Source: Sympetrum striolatum
Taxonomy: Eukaryota; Arthropoda; Insecta; Odonata; Libellulidae
Assembly: GCA_947579665.1 (NCBI GenBank)
Contig: OX388351.1
Span: 50,786,939 to 50,850,938 of the forward strand
Reading direction: 5' to 3'
DNA: 64,000 nucleotides
Shown here: piece by piece, positions 60,556 to 64,000 of the stretch
How positions within the stretch are numbered: the stretch's first letter is position 1
Layout: each line of letters begins with the position of its first letter
Made by a program: the position numbers and the translations under genes
The notes under the pieces: generated by a model
The model's database searches: none
The model's input: the letters and a program-made list of their open reading frames with translations, nothing else
What the model was told of the DNA's origin: nothing

Positions 60556-61836
60556 ATGACGTCGAAGGAAGAGCTAGAATGTGTACCCAAACTCACCGAC
60601 TCAGCTACATTTCCGCTCTGGGAATTCGAAATAAAGATCCTGTTCGAAGCTAAACAGCTCATGAGTGTAATAGACGGAACGAGTACTATGAAACAGTGCA
60701 GCACAGATGAAAAGAGGAAGAGGGAGTGGATCACAAAAGACGCAAACTCTAAAATAATCATCTTAAGAACAATAGATCCAACGGTTAAAATTCACATCCT
60801 AACAACCAGTACAGCAAAGGACATGTTTGAAAAATTATGCAGTGTATATAAGAGAGATACTGAAGAAACGAAAAGCCATCTGATCGCAGAATTTATAAAA
60901 TACGAATACAACATGTCGGTAGATGTTATGACCAACATCGCAGCTCTGCAAACACTTGCATTCAGACTGAATAACCTAAAACATACTGTAGATGATATAA
61001 TTTTAATGACAAAGATATTGACGATTCTGCCTGATCAATTTAAGCATTTCGGAAGTGCATGGGATTCGACGGCTGAAGATAAGAAGACACTAGAGAATTT
61101 ACGAGCAATATTACTCAAGGAAGAAGAGAAACTGAAAAACAACTCTCAAAGTCAAGACAACCAAGTTGCATTCAAAGCATTCAAGTTCAAAGGTATGTGC
61201 AACCATTGCGGCAAACAGGGACATCGCAAGTTTGAGTGCAGATCAAATCCCGAAAACAATAAACAGGAAATACCTCATCAAGAGCAAAGACAATATAAAG
61301 ATATTCAGAAAAATGGACAAACACTTAAGAATTGTAAGAAGTGTGACAAAGATGGACACAATATAGAAGAATGCTGGCAAGGAAAACCGTTCCCAACATG
61401 CAAATTCTGCAAGAAATCTAATCATCCTCAGGACAAATGTAGATGGAAATATGAACATGAAAACAGATATAGAGAAAGCCAAAAAGACAACAACAGAAAG
61501 GTGGCATACTTAACTTATCTGACTGAAAGGAAGTCTGCTAAGTCCAGAATGGAACCTGATTACACATTTGTGGCAGATACAGGTTCAACAGGACATTTTG
61601 CCAAAGATGAATACATCTTGACTGATTCCAAGGAGATAGAAGAAACAAAAATTGGAGTAGCCAAAAAGGGACAACACCTTACGTCAAATCTCTCTGGAAA
61701 AGTGGAATCCAAAGAAGTTACTCTCACCAATATTCTACACTTACCTGGTTTGAGCAGGAATCTGTTGTCAATAAATACAGTTACTAACAATAATGGTATT
61801 GCTATCTTTGATAATGAAGCAGTAAAAGTAGTCTGA
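60556..61836 (+). CDS. Copia gag and protease
   Basis: Open frame from ATG 60556 (MTSKEELECVPKLTDSATFP) to TGA 61836. Gag: LWEFEIKILFEAKQLMSVID, AKDMFEKLCSVYKRDTEETK (the Copia UBN2-like gag domain), then three Cys/His knuckles: CNHCGKQGHRKFEC, CKKCDKDGHNIEEC, CKFCKKSNHPQDKC. Protease active site near 61565: FVADTGSTGHFAKDEYIL with D-T-G intact. The spacer LTNILHLPGLSRNLLSI follows as normal. Upstream in-frame codons to 60535 lack a better ATG. The frame is complete, so the element is young, but a deletion follows immediately. Confidence 0.9.
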   Translation: MTSKEELECVPKLTDSATFPLWEFEIKILFEAKQLMSVIDGTSTMKQCSTDEKRKREWITKDANSKIIILRTIDPTVKIHILTTSTAKDMFEKLCSVYKRDTEETKSHLIAEFIKYEYNMSVDVMTNIAALQTLAFRLNNLKHTVDDIILMTKILTILPDQFKHFGSAWDSTAEDKKTLENLRAILLKEEEKLKNNSQSQDNQVAFKAFKFKGMCNHCGKQGHRKFECRSNPENNKQEIPHQEQRQYKDIQKNGQTLKNCKKCDKDGHNIEECWQGKPFPTCKFCKKSNHPQDKCRWKYEHENRYRESQKDNNRKVAYLTYLTERKSAKSRMEPDYTFVADTGSTGHFAKDEYILTDSKEIEETKIGVAKKGQHLTSNLSGKVESKEVTLTNILHLPGLSRNLLSINTVTNNNGIAIFDNEAVKVV

Positions 61837-62426
61837 AAATATATTTGCTTCACACAAAGAATGAAACAGAAGAGTACCTCAAAGAATACATCCATGAAGC
61901 AGAAGCCCATTTCAACCTTAAAACCGAAAGAATAAGGTGCGATAATGGAGGAGAACACAGAAGCAATGAATTCAAACTCTGGTGCAAGCAAAGGGGCATT
62001 GTGATTGAATACACAATAAGAGACACTCCTCAACAGAATGGCAAAGCAGAACGAATGAATCTAACCCTAATTAACAAGGTCCGATCAATGTTGCATGAAT
62101 CCAAGCTGGAAAACAAATTTTGGGGATTTGCAGCACAAACTGCAGCATATCTGCTAAACAGAAGTGTTATCAAGTCTGTGGATACAATGCCATATGAGAT
62201 GTGGAATGGAAGGAGACCTAATCTATCCGGATTGGAAGAATTTGGACAAATTGTATACACCAAAAATCTTGGAAACCTAAGGAAACTTGATCCTAGAAGT
62301 CAAAAGGGAATATTCATAGGCTATTCAGTACATGGATATAGAATTTGGAATCCAAACAGCAGAAGGGTCTATGTATCAAGAGATGTCACATTTACCAAGA
62401 AGATATGTCAAAAGAACCATATCTGA
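61837..62426 (+). pseudogene. Copia integrase, N-terminus deleted
   Basis: Resumes KIYLLHTKNETEEYLKEYIH, then IRCDNGGEHRSNEFKLWCKQ (second catalytic Asp), DTPQQNGKAERMNLTL (catalytic Glu), FWGFAAQTAAYLLNRSVIKS, and the C-terminal GKR-like stretch QKGIFIGYSVHGYRIWNPNS. The HHCC zinc domain and first catalytic Asp, roughly 100 residues, are missing between the protease spacer and this point, and the frame changes. The element could not integrate by itself. Confidence 0.88.
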
Positions 62427-64000
62427 TGGTAGAAAATGCAGACATAGAAGAAAATGAAGATGATGAACAAACCAATGAAAATGAAGAACAAGAATATCAT
62501 GAAGATGGAGAAAATACACAAGAAGAAGAAAATCAAGCAATACAACAAGAACAACAAGGAAGAAGAAATCTGAGAGACAGACAACAACTGAAAAAACCAG
62601 AAAAATTTTAAAACTATGAACTTGTTTTTGAATCGGAAGATACTGAAGAAAATACAGATAATGAGGCCTGACAAAGAAGAGTGGAAGAAGGCAATGGAAG
62701 ATGAAAAAATAAGTCTCCTGAAGAACAATACATGGAAAACAACAAAGAAAGAAGAGGCAAGAGGAGAAGAAATTATATCAAGTAGATGGCTTCTAAAAAA
62801 GAAAGATGATGGACGATACAAAGCTCGCCTAGTTGCAAGAGGATTGGAGCAGTCAGATGATATAGATTTTCAAGAAATCTTTAGTCCAGTAGTGGATACA
62901 AATTCTCTTTGTTTACTCTTGGAAATAGCAGCAAAAAAGAACTACCACATACAAACATTTGATGTGAAAACAGCTTTTCTACATGGCAAACTAGATAAGC
63001 CTATTTTTATGAAGTTGCCTGAAGGATTTGAAGATCAAGGTGAAGTAGTTGTTCTTTCAAAGGCAATCTATGGCTTAAGACAGTCACCACTGAAGTGGAA
63101 TCAAAGGCTGACCAATTTTCTTAAAGAACAAAATATGATTCAACTTAAGACTGATCAATGCATTTTTAAAGATACTCAAAGTGAAATGTTCCTAGCTATC
63201 CATGTTGATGATGGACTAATAATAGGACAGAATCTTGAAAGAATCAAAAGACTGATGAAGAAACTCCAAAGAGAATTTGAAATGACAACTAATGAAAACC
63301 TAGATACATACCGTATTTGACGGCATATAAGACGCACCTTTTTTCCTAAATTATGTCTCGAAGAATTTCCCTGCTTCTTATATGTGAAGGTTCAACCTCC
63401 ACAGATTAACATTCAATACTGAATGCTATTTTTAGCCCAGATGGTCTATACTACCTATTTCATAATTGCATTCAATGATTGTGTTAATATTTGGCTTTTA
63501 GGAAACGTGACAACTAAAAGAAACAACAATTTAAGTTATTATGGTACCGCGCTTTCGCACAGACTATTAAAACTTTTTTCCTTGTGAGTGGCCAACTTAA
63601 TGAGGGTGCGTCTTACATGCCGTCAAATACGGTACTTAGGAATACAGTTTGAGAAGACAGAAGAAGGACCAAGAGAATTATGCAAGAAAAATACTGACGA
63701 GGTACAACATGCAAGACTGCAAACCAATGAAAACACCGATCACCCAAGATATTTACAATACTGAAGAGATATGTGAAAATTCAGATAAGAAAAACACGTT
63801 CAATTATAGAGAAGGAATTAGAAGTCTTCTTTACTTGTCATGCAAGACTCGCCCTGATTTAAGTTTCGCTGTGAATTTCGAAAGTCAATCAATGGAAAAC
63901 CCCAAGGCTAAAGACTACGTCAATGTAAAAAGGACTCTTCGATACCTGAGAGGGACACCATCTGCAGGAATTTTCTACAGTGGTTGTCACGATGAACTTG
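62427..64000 (+). pseudogene. Copia RT and start of RNase H, interrupted by a MITE
   Basis: After an acidic linker (62402-62611) the RT reads WKKAMEDEKISLLKNNTWKT, RYKARLVARGLEQSDDIDFQ, FDVKTAFLHGKLDKPIFMKL (first Asp), SKAIYGLRQSPLKWNQRL and LAIHVDDGLIIGQ (HVDD for YVDD), to NLDTY at 63310. A 322-bp MITE breaks it; the frame resumes at 63635 with LGIQFEKTEEGP. Later pieces KPMKTPI, YREGIRSLLYLSCKTRPDL and LRYLRGTPSAGIFYSGC run to the window edge. One further shift near 63705. Confidence 0.9.
63311..63632. mobile_element. MITE with 28-bp ends and TA duplication
   Basis: CCGTATTTGACGGCATATAA plus GACGCACC at the left and its near-exact complement at the right, flanked by TA at 63309-63310 and 63633-63634. 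Removing the element and one TA restores GATACATACTTAGG, reading DTYLG as in other Copia RTs. TA duplication and the ends suggest a mariner/pogo-type non-autonomous element; the interior has no ORF. Confidence 0.9.

Overview
The window is eukaryotic: there are no operons or bacterial signals, the coding pieces carry splice sites, and almost every recognisable protein is a transposable-element protein of types that co-occur in animals, especially arthropods (P/THAP9, piggyBac, Transib, hAT, Mutator-like, MADF-BESS, Penelope with GIY-YIG, Jockey/I-type LINEs, Copia, Gypsy). The only convincing host gene is a pair of exons of an XK-related (XKR) membrane protein on the minus strand near 59.5-59.8 kb. 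I read this as an intronic or intergenic transposon graveyard from an arthropod-like genome; the species cannot be named from the sequence.

Layout. 0-12 kb: a decayed reverse transcriptase/RNase H of an unclassified retroelement ('family X'), a P-like transposase relic, a Gypsy integrase tail, a gag-like ORF, then a second P-like transposase that was entered by a Mutator-like element with a 113-bp tandem array and by a solo LTR. 12-20 kb: a Copia RT scrap, a candidate hammerhead motif, a solo LTR inside a (TA)n tract, nested LINE 3' ends, and a LINE 5' half (gag-like ORF1 plus endonuclease). 20-31 kb: terminal and internal hAT pieces, another P-like copy, a LINE ORF1 FP-type tail, Transib, Jockey RT and a Penelope element.

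30.8-51.3 kb: a long direct duplication (copy A 30805-39299, copy B 43631-51257). Each copy holds the same mosaic: family X RT/RNase H, an unknown minus-strand ORF, an LTR, a gag-like ORF, a Gypsy gag/protease piece, a second Gypsy LTR with primer-binding site and gag start, and a piggyBac element. Copy B has lost about 0.8 kb. Between the copies is a 4.3-kb unique segment with a long ORF of unknown function that is cut exactly at TTAA by a different, nearly intact 2.8-kb piggyBac element.

51-64 kb: a MADF-BESS gene, a PHD-type LINE ORF1, an older Copia polymerase split by a 3.7-kb insertion that itself holds a hAT element with a clear 8-bp target duplication, the XKR exons, and a younger Copia element running off the window end whose RT is cut by a 322-bp TA-duplicating MITE.

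The genes do not form one pathway. The value of the window lies in the order of insertions: several events can be read at base resolution from target-site duplications and from host reading frames that rejoin when the insert is removed. The strongest candidate for something undescribed is family X together with the interrupted ORF at 39.5-43.9 kb.
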